Both the position numbers and the translations under genes were made by a program. Under the pieces are notes generated by a model. The model ran no database searches. It was not told where the DNA came from and saw nothing but the letters and a program-made list of their open reading frames with translations. A DNA stretch of 64,000 nt from 34-65-8 sp046294735 (GTDB lineage: Bacteria; Pseudomonadota; Alphaproteobacteria; Sphingomonadales; Sphingomonadaceae), in the NCBI GenBank assembly GCA_046294735.1, contig JBKBKB010000002.1, forward strand, positions 434,001-498,000, in the 5' to 3' direction. This document shows, piece by piece, positions 44,532 to 54,055 of this stretch (the first letter of the stretch is position 1; every line of letters starts with the position of its first letter).

Positions 44532-46664
44532 ATGAAAAGGTTCGCAATTGCGGCGGCGCTCACGCTGGTCACATCAACGCTGGCTCTGGGCAGTTGCAAG
44601 GACGCTGCCATGCCCGAGGGCGGAATCGACATGGCCCGCCTGCTGGCCGCGGATGCCGATACCGCCAACTGGATCACCCACGGACGGACCTATTCCGAAC
44701 AGCGCTATTCCCCGCTTGATGCCGTGAACATGGACAATGTCGGCGAGCTCGGCCTCACCTGGTCGGCCGACATGGACACCGCGCGCGGGCAAGAAGCGAC
44801 GCCGCTGGTGCTGGACGGCAAGCTCTACCTCACCACCGCATGGAGCAAGGTTAAGGCCTTCGATGCCGCCACCGGCAAGCTGTTGTGGGAATACGATCCC
44901 AAGGTTCCGGGCGATACCGCGGTCAAGGCATGCTGCGACGTGGTCAACCGGGGCCTGGCCACCTGGGGCGACCGGCTGTTCCTCGGCACGCTCGACGGGC
45001 GGCTGATTGCGCTCAATCGGGAAACCGGCGCAGTCGAATGGGAAAAGGTCACCGTCGACCAGTCGCAAAGCTACACCATCACCGGCGCGCCGCGCGTGAT
45101 CGACGGCAAGGTGATCATCGGCAATGGTGGCGCCGAATTCGGCGTGCGCGGCTATGTCGCGGCCTATGACGTGGCGGACGGCCAGGAACTGTGGCGGCTC
45201 TACACCGTTCCCGATCAGCCGTCGGACGATGATCCGGAATACCTGAAGAAAGCCGCCAAAACCTGGAGCGGCGAATTCTGGAACATCGGCGGCGGCGGCA
45301 CGGTGTGGGATTCGATGGCCTATGACGCAGAGCTTGACCTGCTCTACATCGGGGTCGGCAACGGAAGCCCGTGGAATCGCGCCTATCGCAGCCCGGGCGC
45401 GGACGGCACCGGCGAAGGCGACAACCTCTACCTCTCCAGCATCGTCGCCATCCGGCCGGGGACCGGCGAATATGTCTGGCATTATCAGACGACGCCGGGC
45501 GAGACCTGGGACTACACCGCCACCCAGCACATCATGCTGGCCGACATGGAAATCGGCGGAGAATCCCGCAAAGTGCTGATGCAAGCGCCGAAGAACGGGT
45601 TTTTCTACGTGATCGACCGCGAGACGGGCGCGTTCATCAGCGCGCAGCCCTATGTCACGGTCAACTGGGCCAGCGGGATCGACCCCAAGACCGGCCGCCC
45701 GATCGAGAACCCGGAGGCGCGAGTCGATAAGACCGGCAAGCCAGCGATCGTCACCCCCGGCGCACTGGGCGGGCACAACTGGCACCCGATGGCCTATCAT
45801 CCGGGCGAAAACCTGGTCTACATCCCCGCGTTCGAGGCATCGATGGCCTATGCCCCGGAAGCGAACTGGAAGCCTGACCGCAATCGCGGCTTCAACGTCG
45901 GGTTCGATCTCGGCGCGGGCGACCTGCCGCCCGATCTCGGCATCCGCAAGGAGATCGCGGGAACCCTCAAGGGCATGCTGGTGGCATGGGACCCGGTGGC
46001 GCAGAAGGCGCGCTGGACCGTGCCGCACCCCGGCCCGTGGAACGGTGGCCTGCTGGCAACCGGCGGCGGGCTGGTGTTCCAGGGCACCGCGGGCAGCGAG
46101 TTCAACGCTTACAGCGCCAGGGACGGCAAGAAGCTGTGGAGCTTCCCCGCGCAGACCGGCGTCGTCGCTCCGCCGATCACATACACTGTAAACGGCGAGC
46201 AATATGTGGCGGTATTGGCCGGTTGGGGCGGTGCCTATGCCCTGTCCGTCGACGGCGAACTGATCGACCGGTTGAAACCGGTGCAGAACGTCAGCCGCCT
46301 GCTGGTGTTCAAGCTGGGCGGCACGGCCAAGTTGCCGGAGGCGCCGGTGCTGGCCAAGCTGCCGCTCGACCCGCCTGCCAGCCGCGCCAGTGCAGACGTG
46401 ATCGCCGCCGGGGCGAAGCACTATGCCCGCTATTGCGCGGTCTGCCATGCGCCAGCCGCAGTCGGCTCGACCGTGCTGCCGGACCTGCGCCGCAGCGCCA
46501 CCCTGGCCGAAAAGAGCGCCTGGCTGGCGGTGGTGAATGACGGTCTGCTCAAGGACAACGGCATGGCGAGCTTCGCCGGGTCGCTCACGCCCGACCAGAT
46601 GGACGCGATCCGCCAGTACGTGATCTTCCGCGCGAACCAGGACAAGGACGCAGGGGTGAAGTGA
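44532..46664 (+). CDS. PQQ-dependent quinohemoprotein alcohol dehydrogenase (type II-like)
   Basis: This is a 710-residue protein. The lipoprotein-like signal ends LALGSC. An eight-bladed PQQ propeller spans residues about 40-600; the vicinal disulfide is KACCDVV (Cys134-Cys135). The active-site Asp is in GETWDYTATQ; two residues after it is Thr, not Asp, which points to calcium rather than lanthanide. A C-terminal cytochrome c domain has CAVCH at residues 635-639 (46434-46448), making this a fused quinohemoprotein. It oxidises alcohols or aldehydes in the periplasm. Good AGGAGAGG ribosome binding site. Confidence 0.93.
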   Translation: MKRFAIAAALTLVTSTLALGSCKDAAMPEGGIDMARLLAADADTANWITHGRTYSEQRYSPLDAVNMDNVGELGLTWSADMDTARGQEATPLVLDGKLYLTTAWSKVKAFDAATGKLLWEYDPKVPGDTAVKACCDVVNRGLATWGDRLFLGTLDGRLIALNRETGAVEWEKVTVDQSQSYTITGAPRVIDGKVIIGNGGAEFGVRGYVAAYDVADGQELWRLYTVPDQPSDDDPEYLKKAAKTWSGEFWNIGGGGTVWDSMAYDAELDLLYIGVGNGSPWNRAYRSPGADGTGEGDNLYLSSIVAIRPGTGEYVWHYQTTPGETWDYTATQHIMLADMEIGGESRKVLMQAPKNGFFYVIDRETGAFISAQPYVTVNWASGIDPKTGRPIENPEARVDKTGKPAIVTPGALGGHNWHPMAYHPGENLVYIPAFEASMAYAPEANWKPDRNRGFNVGFDLGAGDLPPDLGIRKEIAGTLKGMLVAWDPVAQKARWTVPHPGPWNGGLLATGGGLVFQGTAGSEFNAYSARDGKKLWSFPAQTGVVAPPITYTVNGEQYVAVLAGWGGAYALSVDGELIDRLKPVQNVSRLLVFKLGGTAKLPEAPVLAKLPLDPPASRASADVIAAGAKHYARYCAVCHAPAAVGSTVLPDLRRSATLAEKSAWLAVVNDGLLKDNGMASFAGSLTPDQMDAIRQYVIFRANQDKDAGVK

Positions 46665-46679
46665 GCGGGGCGTGAATAT

Positions 46680-47138
46680 ATGGGGACGGATAATCCGGCC
46701 GATATCCGCGCGTGGCAACGGCTTTCGGCCCGGATCACCACCTCGGGCAAGCTCGATCCGGATGACCCGGCACGGCTGGCGGCGTTGGGCATTCGCCGGG
46801 TGGTGAACCTCGCGCTGGCCGACCATCCCGAGGCGCTGCCGGACGAGGTCGAGCTGATGGCGGCGGCGGGTCTGGCCTACACCCATATCCCGGTACCGTT
46901 CGACGCGCCGGAGCCGGAGCATTACACCGCGTTCAAGGCCGCGCTGGCAGGTGACGAGCCAGTCCACGTCCACTGCATCATGAACTGGCGGGTTTCGGCG
47001 TTCTTCTATCTGCTGCACCTTGAGCAGGGCATGGCCGAAGCCGAAGCGCGCGCGGTCATGGCCCGGCAATGGGAACCGCTTGGCGCGGACGCCCCCCGTG
47101 CCGCGCCGTGGCGTGCGCTGCTGGAGCGACTCGCCTAG
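46680..47138 (+). CDS. Small tyrosine-phosphatase-like protein (CX4R loop)
   Basis: This 152-residue protein resembles the phosphatase family found in Alphaproteobacteria next to beta-lactamase-like hydrolases. The catalytic loop is VHVHCIMNWRVSAF (about residue 97-110). The spacing Cys-x4-Arg differs from the usual Cys-x5-Arg of classical tyrosine phosphatases, but this short spacing is typical of the subgroup. It starts 15 bases after the quinohemoprotein stop and may be cotranscribed. Its stop overlaps the convergent SDR stop. Confidence 0.75.
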   Translation: MGTDNPADIRAWQRLSARITTSGKLDPDDPARLAALGIRRVVNLALADHPEALPDEVELMAAAGLAYTHIPVPFDAPEPEHYTAFKAALAGDEPVHVHCIMNWRVSAFFYLLHLEQGMAEAEARAVMARQWEPLGADAPRAAPWRALLERLA

Positions 47139-47935
47139 CCCTTGCGCATGGCCATCTGGGCGCTCTGCCCGTCATCGACCCGGATGGTCGCCCCGGTCAC
47201 GCATTCGCTCGCCGGACTGACGAGATAGAGAAGGGTCGAGTCCATTTGCGCGGGCACCGGCACGCGGTGGCGCGCCACCCGCTCGGTCGGGTCGCCAATC
47301 CGGGCGAACATCCCGTCAGTCATTTCGGTCACGAACATACCCGGAGCGATTGCGTTGACGTTGATCCCGGCATAAGCCCATTCGACGCTCAATGCCTCGG
47401 TCATCCGCACCAGTGCGGTCTTGGTCACGGCATAGAGCGCCGCGCCGCCGCCATTGTAGCTGTAGTGGGCGACCGAGGCGATGTTGACGATATTGCCCGG
47501 CTTCTTTGCATCAATTAGTCGCCGGGCCACCTCGCAGGCGAGGATCCACGGTGCGCGCAGGTTCACGCCCAGCACCCGGTCAACCAGGTCGAGCGGCATC
47601 TTGTGCGCGCGCATGGCATCGGGGATGCCGGCATTGTTGACCAGGATATCGACGGTGCCGAACACCTGCTCCGCCGCATCGACCGCCGCGAGCAGCGAAG
47701 CGGCATCGGTCGCATCCATCTGCACCGGCAGCGCGCGCCCGCCGGCGGCCTCTATTTCCTTCGCCAGTGCCTCGAGCCGGTCGATCCGCCGCGCGGCGAT
47801 CGCCACCGCGGCGCCCTGGCTCGCCAGCACGCGGGCGAACCGCTCGCCAAAGCCGGATGAGGCCCCGGTGACGAGCGCCACCCGTCCGGTCAGGTCAGAC
47901 GACGCATTGGGCAAGGGAAATTCGGTCATGGGCAT
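47135..47935 (-). CDS. Short-chain dehydrogenase/reductase (SDR)
   Basis: This is a 266-residue NAD(P)-dependent SDR. The dinucleotide motif is VTGASSGFG (about residues 22-30), then the NNAG motif (about 100), Ser in VNIASVAHYSYN, and Tyr/Lys in LYAVTKTALVR (about 172-176). The C-terminal cap has APGMFVTEMTDGM. The substrate is unknown. It is preceded on the same strand by an acyltransferase after a short gap. Confidence 0.92.
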   Translation of the reverse strand: MPMTEFPLPNASSDLTGRVALVTGASSGFGERFARVLASQGAAVAIAARRIDRLEALAKEIEAAGGRALPVQMDATDAASLLAAVDAAEQVFGTVDILVNNAGIPDAMRAHKMPLDLVDRVLGVNLRAPWILACEVARRLIDAKKPGNIVNIASVAHYSYNGGGAALYAVTKTALVRMTEALSVEWAYAGINVNAIAPGMFVTEMTDGMFARIGDPTERVARHRVPVPAQMDSTLLYLVSPASECVTGATIRVDDGQSAQMAMRKG

Positions 47936-47950
47936 CCTCTCTCATCGGCC

Positions 47951-49327
47951 TCACGGGCTGGCTTTAGGGCGGCTGGCGGTCCAGTCATATAGCTTGCCGA
48001 AACGGACCAGCGCGCCGCCAATGAACGGCATTATCACGATCCACAGCCGCACGCCGGTGACGCCTTCCGGACTGGCGATGCTGAGCACGGCGCTGGCGGC
48101 AAGGCCCGCACAGGCCAGCGCCAGGCCCAGGAACAGCCGCCATTCGGGCACGTCGCCCTTGCCCGCCGCCTTGGGATGCGCCGGAGCCTGCTCGTAGCGG
48201 GCGAAAACCATGACCAGCGGCAGGGTCAGCGCAATGTAGAGCGCGAACCAGAGCGGCCGCACCAGCCACCATGCGCCGCTGCCCGGCTCGACCGCCAGCC
48301 CCAGCCCGCCCAGCAGCCAGGCACCGACCAGCACCAGCACGAATGCGGTCAGGTGCCACAGGTAAATGCTCATGATCATGCCGTTGATCAGCACCACGCC
48401 GGTCCACAGCCGAAGGTTATCGAGCATCCTCCGCGCCTGTGGCTCCAGTGCCAACGCGAAACCGGTTTGCGCGATTCCCAGCGCCAGCAGCGCGATGGTG
48501 GGCGGCATTGAATTCGAGATATCGCTTCCCGGCACGCCAATCATCGCCACCGGATATGGACCGGCGAACACCAGCAGCAGCAGGGCCGCAAGGCCGCTGG
48601 TACCCCACACCAGCGCCTTGGCGGGTTTGGCAAAGCGCCCCTCGCCCCAAGCATAGCCGAGCTGATGCACCGCCAGCCAGACAAAGGCAAAGTTGGCAAA
48701 CTTGATGTGCGGCACCCCGAAGCGCAGAGTTAGCACGTCGACCGCGATGGCGCCTGCCACCAGCGCGAAGAACGAAGCTAGCCCCCATCGCTGCCATACC
48801 GCGTGGGTCAGGGGCACCACCGCGGTGACCATGATATAGACTGACAGGAACCACACCGGAATCAGCGCCAGTTGCGCCGCCATCGCCACGACCGAGCGCT
48901 CGATCCCGAGGACCGTTCCGAACATGGCAATCCCGGTCCAGATCGCGAACAGCGGCAGGACTGGATAGATCAGTCGGCGGAAGCGGCTGGAAAACCAGTG
49001 CGAGTAACTCGCCCCCTGCCTCCGGCCCGCCGACCAGCTGACCCCGTTGGAGAACCCGCCAACGAGGAAGAACAACGGCATGACCTGGAAGCCCCAGGTC
49101 AGCCACTGGGTCCAGGGCAGGATCCCGAGCAGGTGCCCGCCCTGCACCGCACCGCTGCTGTCAACATAGGGCGCGGCCACCAGCCAGTGCCCGACCACCA
49201 CCGCGAGGATGGAAAGAGCGCGCAGGAAATCGACGTAGCGATTGCGCTCCGGCGGGGCCTGAACCGCCATGTCCCGCGCCCGGCTCCAGATTGTCTTTCG
49301 TGCCTTTCGCTCAGTATTGTCTGTCAC
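47951..49327 (-). CDS. Acyltransferase 3 family membrane protein
   Basis: This is a 458-residue protein with ten or so hydrophobic helices, matching the acyltransferase-3 family that adds acetyl or similar groups to cell-surface glycans. The conserved opening is RNRYVDFLRALSILAVVVGHW (about residue 28-48), with the family arginine and catalytic-like His. The GTG start at 49327 has GGAGAGGG with good spacing. A GTG at 49360 lacks one. The acceptor is unknown. Confidence 0.85.
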   Translation of the reverse strand: MTDNTERKARKTIWSRARDMAVQAPPERNRYVDFLRALSILAVVVGHWLVAAPYVDSSGAVQGGHLLGILPWTQWLTWGFQVMPLFFLVGGFSNGVSWSAGRRQGASYSHWFSSRFRRLIYPVLPLFAIWTGIAMFGTVLGIERSVVAMAAQLALIPVWFLSVYIMVTAVVPLTHAVWQRWGLASFFALVAGAIAVDVLTLRFGVPHIKFANFAFVWLAVHQLGYAWGEGRFAKPAKALVWGTSGLAALLLLVFAGPYPVAMIGVPGSDISNSMPPTIALLALGIAQTGFALALEPQARRMLDNLRLWTGVVLINGMIMSIYLWHLTAFVLVLVGAWLLGGLGLAVEPGSGAWWLVRPLWFALYIALTLPLVMVFARYEQAPAHPKAAGKGDVPEWRLFLGLALACAGLAASAVLSIASPEGVTGVRLWIVIMPFIGGALVRFGKLYDWTASRPKASP

Positions 49328-49377
49328 GCGGCCCTCTCCGTCGGACGGAAAATGGGCCACGTGACAGGCGATTGCAA

Positions 49378-51498
49378 TCAGAAGTCGAAACCGAGCCGCA
49401 CCCAGACGCCCCGGCCTGCACCGGGCAGCTTCGTCCCCACGGGCACATCGGATGCGCCGACCCGGCTGAGGCCGGAGAGATGCGGGCGGTAGAGCGTGTC
49501 GAACAGATTCTCGACCCCTGCCGACAGAGTGAGCCGGTCGCCGACCCGCGCTTCGCCGAACAGACCAACTACGGCATAACCTTTGCTCGTCGTTTCGCTG
49601 TTGGTTGCCGAAACCTTACCCTGGCGTGCTGCGGCATTGATTTCCGTGCCAAGCGTAAAGGCACCGGGCTGCCACAGCACCGCGAGCCGACCGTTGGCCG
49701 GGGCGACGCGGTAGAGGTTATCGGCAACATCCCGCCGCTTGGCGCGAACGTAGCTCAGCGTGCCCTCGATCCGCACGGTCTCGCCAATTCGACTGTCGAA
49801 ATCGACATCGACACCGTAGAGCTCGGCATCGACATTGCGGAACATCAGCGGTGTGGCATCCCCGCTCATGCTGGCGACCATCTCGACCAGGCTGTTGATC
49901 ACCCCCGGCGTGGCATCGAACGGCGTCCCCTGAATGTAGTCATCAACCCGGCGGTAGAACAGCGTCGGGCGCAGGGTCAGCGCGCCGGTGGCAAGGTCAA
50001 ACCCGGCCTCGGCAATCCACGCCACCTCCGGTTCAAGCGCGCGGTTGCCGACGTAGATATTGCCATCGGCCAGACCATAGCTGGCCTCGGTCGGGAGCCA
50101 GGCGAAGCGTTCGAGCAGGCTCGGCACCCGGGTCTTGCGTGCCAATGCAAGGCGCGGGGTGAGCACATCGCCCGGCACCCACGCGCGGAGCACCGCGTCC
50201 ACGGTGGTGTCACGCCGCGCCCGGTCGCTGGCGATGAACTGCGCGGCCAGGGTGCGCGGCCCCGCCGGCACCGCCGCGCCCAGTTGCGGCAAACCTGCGC
50301 TCTGGCTGATCCGGTCGACCCGCGCCCCGGCCTCCAGTTCGAGTGCCCCCAGCGCGCCGCGCCATTCTGCAAACGCACCGAGCCGTTCCGATTCGAGTTG
50401 CGGCTGGGCGTCGATGAAGAACGCGGCATTGGCGGGGTTGGTAATGCGGACGAACTTGTCGGTCAGTTCCGCGTCCACGCCCAGTGAGACATGCCGCCGC
50501 TCGCTGCCGAACCGGATCGAGCCTTCCGCTGTCATGGTGTCGGCATCGGCGAAGGTCGCCCGGGCCATTGCGGCAGGGGCAGCCGGACGGCGGACCGTCT
50601 GGTTGTCCATCAGGTGCCGCACCGCGACATGGCCCAGACGCAGATCAAGCGCGACATCGCGCGCAATCTCGCCGGTGAAACCGCCCTGCACGAAGTCGGT
50701 GTCGAAGTAGACGATATCGAGCGCGAACGGCGGGTTGCCGCTGGGGTCGGTTTCGCTGCGGCGGTACTCGACGAACAGTTCGCCCGCTCCGGTCCGGAAA
50801 CCCGCCACGGCCCCGTAAAGGTTGCGCTCGAACGATGTGCCTCCGGCCCGGCCGCCGGGGATGCGGTAATCATCGCCTTGTTCGCGGCTGGCGACCAGAC
50901 CCAGCCGCCAGCGATCATTGGCAAGGCCAGCCATGCCGCCCACGGCGTAGCTGTCATCCACGCTGCGATAATGCGCCCGCACCGTGCCCGTCGGATCGAG
51001 TGCAGGGCCGGCGGCGAACCCAGGCTGGAGCAGGACCGCATTGACCGCCCCCGCAAGTCCCGGCCCTTGCGAGACCGGCGCGACTCCGCGTGCAATCTCG
51101 ATCCGCTCCAACAGCACGGCAGGGGCATAATGCAGCGGCGGGTCCATCGCGTTGGGGCCGCCGGTGGCAAAGCGCTGGCCGTTGACCCGCCCCACCACCC
51201 GTTCGCCTGCCAGGCCGCGATAGGACAATTGCCCGGACAAAGCCCCGTTGCCGACCAGCGCGCCCCCGGCGGTGCGGGCGGCGATGGCGGCGGCATCGGC
51301 CGGCAGTGCCACGGTGACAGGCGGATCAAGCGTGTCGATGGCGGCGGCATTGTCGCGCGCCGCAGTGACCAAGATCACATCGGTCAGCATCGGATCGCGG
51401 GGGAGCTGGCCGGAATGCTCGGCGTGAAGGGGAACAGCGGCCAGCAGGGCGGGCGCGCACAGAAGAAAACCGCGCAGGCGGCGGGAGAAATCGGTCAT
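49378..51498 (-). CDS. TonB-dependent receptor (copper receptor/OprC-like)
   Basis: This is a 706-residue outer-membrane receptor. The signal peptide ends near LHA (residue 26). The plug has LVTAARDNAAAIDTLDPPV and GRVNGQRFATGGPNAMDPPLHY; the barrel ends GVWVRLGFDF with terminal Phe. Overall order and MDPPLHYAP resemble TonB copper receptors (OprC/NosA type), and the adjacent DUF2946-like gene supports copper. There is no His-rich loop. Located 55 bases after the DUF2946-like gene on the same strand. Confidence 0.82.
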   Translation of the reverse strand: MTDFSRRLRGFLLCAPALLAAVPLHAEHSGQLPRDPMLTDVILVTAARDNAAAIDTLDPPVTVALPADAAAIAARTAGGALVGNGALSGQLSYRGLAGERVVGRVNGQRFATGGPNAMDPPLHYAPAVLLERIEIARGVAPVSQGPGLAGAVNAVLLQPGFAAGPALDPTGTVRAHYRSVDDSYAVGGMAGLANDRWRLGLVASREQGDDYRIPGGRAGGTSFERNLYGAVAGFRTGAGELFVEYRRSETDPSGNPPFALDIVYFDTDFVQGGFTGEIARDVALDLRLGHVAVRHLMDNQTVRRPAAPAAMARATFADADTMTAEGSIRFGSERRHVSLGVDAELTDKFVRITNPANAAFFIDAQPQLESERLGAFAEWRGALGALELEAGARVDRISQSAGLPQLGAAVPAGPRTLAAQFIASDRARRDTTVDAVLRAWVPGDVLTPRLALARKTRVPSLLERFAWLPTEASYGLADGNIYVGNRALEPEVAWIAEAGFDLATGALTLRPTLFYRRVDDYIQGTPFDATPGVINSLVEMVASMSGDATPLMFRNVDAELYGVDVDFDSRIGETVRIEGTLSYVRAKRRDVADNLYRVAPANGRLAVLWQPGAFTLGTEINAAARQGKVSATNSETTSKGYAVVGLFGEARVGDRLTLSAGVENLFDTLYRPHLSGLSRVGASDVPVGTKLPGAGRGVWVRLGFDF

Positions 51499-51553
51499 GT
51501 GACATTCCTGAACAGGAGAAAATCGGGCCGCACACGCGGCCTGACGGGATGGT

Positions 51554-51955
51554 TCAGGAAACGGTCGGCGGACCTCTCAGCGGCGGGCGCAGGCGCACCA
51601 GCCGGTGCATGGCGATCCGGGGCGCAGGCAGCAGAGCCAGCGCCATCACAAAGGCAAGCGCAGCCAGCAGCACGTCCACCGGCGGCACGGTCGCTGCCTG
51701 GCCCAGTGCCCCGAACGCGCAGGTCTCGCTCTGCTCACCCGGATGATCGGGTGCCGGTGCCTTGCGCGGGATCTCAAGCGTCATCGTGGCGGGGCTAAGA
51801 CCGGCGTCCCGGCAGATGGAGACAGTCAGGGTCAGGTCACCGCCCTGCTCCACCATCATGCCTTGCGGCACCAGCGCACGCAGGCCGAGCGCAATCACGG
51901 CCAGCATGATCAAGACAGCACGATGCCTCAGCAACAGGGAACGCAGGGCGACCAT
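51554..51955 (-). CDS. DUF2946-like membrane protein beside the copper-type receptor
   Basis: This is a 133-residue protein. A first hydrophobic helix (VLIMLAVIALGLRALVPQGM) is followed by a periplasmic loop with Cys in SICRDAG and SETCAFGAL, and a second helix (VDVLLAALAFVMALALL). DUF2946 proteins occur beside copper TonB receptors and other copper genes, which matches the position here. The start ATG at 51955 sits just after the gap from the purU stop. The loop cysteines could bind metal, which is inference. Confidence 0.65.
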   Translation of the reverse strand: MVALRSLLLRHRAVLIMLAVIALGLRALVPQGMMVEQGGDLTLTVSICRDAGLSPATMTLEIPRKAPAPDHPGEQSETCAFGALGQAATVPPVDVLLAALAFVMALALLPAPRIAMHRLVRLRPPLRGPPTVS

Positions 51956-51989
51956 GGGCACGCGCCCTAGCCCCGGGCCCGGTCGATTC

Positions 51990-52844
51990 CTAGCCCCGAA
52001 ATACCACCGTGCGCCCGCCGTTGGGCAGGACGCGCTCTTCCAGATGGAGCCGGACCGCTTCTGACAGCACCCGGCGCTCGATATCACGGCCCTTACGGAC
52101 CAGTTCATCAGGCGTATCGGCATGGGTGATGGGTTCGACATCCTGGTGGATGATCGGCCCTTCGTCGAGATCGCTGGTAACATAATGCGCCGTGGCGCCA
52201 ATCATCTTGACCCCGCGCGCATGCGCCTGATGATAAGGTTTTGCGCCCTTGAAACCCGGCAGGAAGCTGTGGTGGATGTTGATGCAGCGTCCGGAAAAAT
52301 GCGCCGCCTGTTGATCCGACAGGATCTGCATATAGCGCGCCAGCACCACCAGTTCGGCCCCGGTTTCCTCAGCCAGCGTGCGCACCTGGGCTTCCTGCGC
52401 GGCTTTGGTATCGGCCGTTACCGGAAGGTGGTGGAACGGCACCTCGCCGATATTGGTATGGGTCAGCGCCGCGCGCGGGTGGTTGCACACCACCGCCACC
52501 GGCTCCATCGCCAGTTCGCCGATCCGCCAGCGATAGAGCAGGTCGGCCAGGCAATGATCGAACTTGCTGACCATCAGCATGACCCGCCGCGGGCGGTCGC
52601 GCCGGGTCAGCTTCCAGTCCATCGCATATTCGGCGGCCAGGGTGGTGAAATCGGCCCGCAAGGCCTGGCCCGACGCGCTGCCGGGTGCGAATTCAACCCG
52701 CATGAAAAACCGCCCGCTGGCTGCATCGTTGAACTGCTGCGCCTCCAGCACGTTGCCCCCGCGCTCGAACAGGAACGAAGCGACCCGGGCAGTGATTCCG
52801 GGCCGATCCGGGCATGACAGGGTCAGGACCAGCGGTGCTGCCAT
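51990..52844 (-). CDS. purU: Formyltetrahydrofolate deformylase
   Basis: This is a 284-residue enzyme that splits 10-formyltetrahydrofolate into tetrahydrofolate and formate, supplying formate for purine synthesis. The N-terminal ACT-like part (residues 1-80, PDRPGITARVASFLFERGGNV) and the C-terminal hydrolase part, with GRCINIHHSFLPGFKGAKPYHQAHARGVKMIGATAHYVTSDLDEGPIIHQD, match the family. The conserved His in NIHHSFLPG and Asp in the LDEGPII loop are there. PurT, which uses formate, is also in this window. Start at 52844, 5 bases after the nitronate monooxygenase stop. Confidence 0.95.
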   Translation of the reverse strand: MAAPLVLTLSCPDRPGITARVASFLFERGGNVLEAQQFNDAASGRFFMRVEFAPGSASGQALRADFTTLAAEYAMDWKLTRRDRPRRVMLMVSKFDHCLADLLYRWRIGELAMEPVAVVCNHPRAALTHTNIGEVPFHHLPVTADTKAAQEAQVRTLAEETGAELVVLARYMQILSDQQAAHFSGRCINIHHSFLPGFKGAKPYHQAHARGVKMIGATAHYVTSDLDEGPIIHQDVEPITHADTPDELVRKGRDIERRVLSEAVRLHLEERVLPNGGRTVVFRG

Positions 52845-52848
52845 GATG

Positions 52849-53874
52849 TCAGCGTCGGCCCAGCGCGGCTTCGCATTCGGCCATGAGTTGGGCAATGATG
52901 TCCGCCACCGGTTCTTCCGCCTTGACCATGCCGACGCTCTGGCCCGCCATCAGGCTACCGCCCTCGATATCGCCGTCGATTACCGCCCGGCGCAAGGCAC
53001 CGGCCCAGTAATGCTCGATCTGCAATTGCGCCGCTTCCATGTCGACTTCGCCGCGGTCGAGCATCCCCGCGACTTCGATCTGCTTGGCGGTGAACGCCTC
53101 CGTGCCCTTGTTCTTCAGCGCCCGGACCGGGATCACCGGCAGGCGCGGATCGACCTGCACGCTGGCAATCGCCTCGCGCGCAGAGGCGCGGAAAAAGGCC
53201 TTCTTGAAATCGGGGTGTGCGATGCTTTCGCTGGCACAGGCGAAGCGGGTGCCGAGCTGGACCCCCGCCGCACCCATTTCCAGATATCCGGCAATCGCCT
53301 GCCCTTTGCCGATGCCCCCGGCAACGAAGATCAGGTGCTCCTCGGCCAGCTCGGGCAGGATTTCCTGCGCCAGGACGCTGGTCGCAACTGGGCCGATATG
53401 CCCGCCCGCTTCCATCCCTTCGATCACCAGCGCATCGGCGCCGCTCCGCAGCAGCTTCTTGCCCAGCGCCAGCGTGGGGGCGAAGCAGATGACCTTGGCG
53501 CCGCCATCAGTTCCCTCGCTCGCCTTGATCGCCTCGACACTCCCCTTGGGCGGGATGCCGCCGGCCAGCACGACGTGGCTGACGCCATGCTTGCCGCACA
53601 CCGCGATCAGGTCAAACAGCGCAGGGTGCATGGTGATCAGGTTCACCCCGAACGGCTTGCTAGTCAGCGCCCGCGTGGCGGCGATTTCCGCATCGAGCAG
53701 TTCCGGCGTCATCGCCCCGCAGGCAATCACCCCGAAGCCGCCGGCATTGCTGATCGCGGAGACCAGATTGCGTTCCGAAACCCAGCTCATTGCGCCGCAC
53801 AGGATCGCGGTTTCGCAGCCGAGAAAGGCGGTGCCCCGGGCCATCAGGCGGGCAGTCTTGGGAAACATTGTCAT
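52849..53874 (-). CDS. Nitronate monooxygenase family flavoprotein (2-nitropropane dioxygenase/FabK-like)
   Basis: This is a 341-residue FMN TIM-barrel. Features are FLGCETAILCGAMSWVSERNLVSAISNAGGFGVIACG, ALVIEGMEAGGHIGPVATSVLAQEI (about residue 175) and IFVAGGIGKGQAIAGYLEMGAAGVQLGTRFACASES. Family members oxidise nitronates or act as FabK-like enoyl-ACP reductases; this sequence alone does not decide. It precedes purU on the same strand with a 4-base gap. Confidence 0.88.
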   Translation of the reverse strand: MTMFPKTARLMARGTAFLGCETAILCGAMSWVSERNLVSAISNAGGFGVIACGAMTPELLDAEIAATRALTSKPFGVNLITMHPALFDLIAVCGKHGVSHVVLAGGIPPKGSVEAIKASEGTDGGAKVICFAPTLALGKKLLRSGADALVIEGMEAGGHIGPVATSVLAQEILPELAEEHLIFVAGGIGKGQAIAGYLEMGAAGVQLGTRFACASESIAHPDFKKAFFRASAREAIASVQVDPRLPVIPVRALKNKGTEAFTAKQIEVAGMLDRGEVDMEAAQLQIEHYWAGALRRAVIDGDIEGGSLMAGQSVGMVKAEEPVADIIAQLMAECEAALGRR

Positions 53875-54055
53875 GGTTCGCGCGTTAGGCGGGCGGGCGA
53901 CTTGTCGCAAGCCCCGCACGGCCGGAAGACAGGACGGCCCCACAGCCGGCAAATACGATTACTATCTGGCAATTAATCGATTGGACTAATCAACGGGCTT
54001 GCGCCAGACCAGCATCACACCTCAATCCAGATCACATAATCGGAGGACATAATCC

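Noticed and set aside
45470..45560. Lanthanide-dependent (XoxF-like) identity for the PQQ enzyme
   Set aside because: The residue two after the catalytic Asp is Thr rather than Asp, so a calcium-type enzyme is more likely.
44574..47069. An 831-codon antisense open frame
   Set aside because: Lies opposite the quinohemoprotein gene and the phosphatase; it has no motifs, and both plus-strand genes are certain.
53941..54050. OxyR-type binding site upstream of katG
   Set aside because: AT-rich sequence is present, but I could not align the ATAG-N7-CTAT pattern; a matrix search would be needed.
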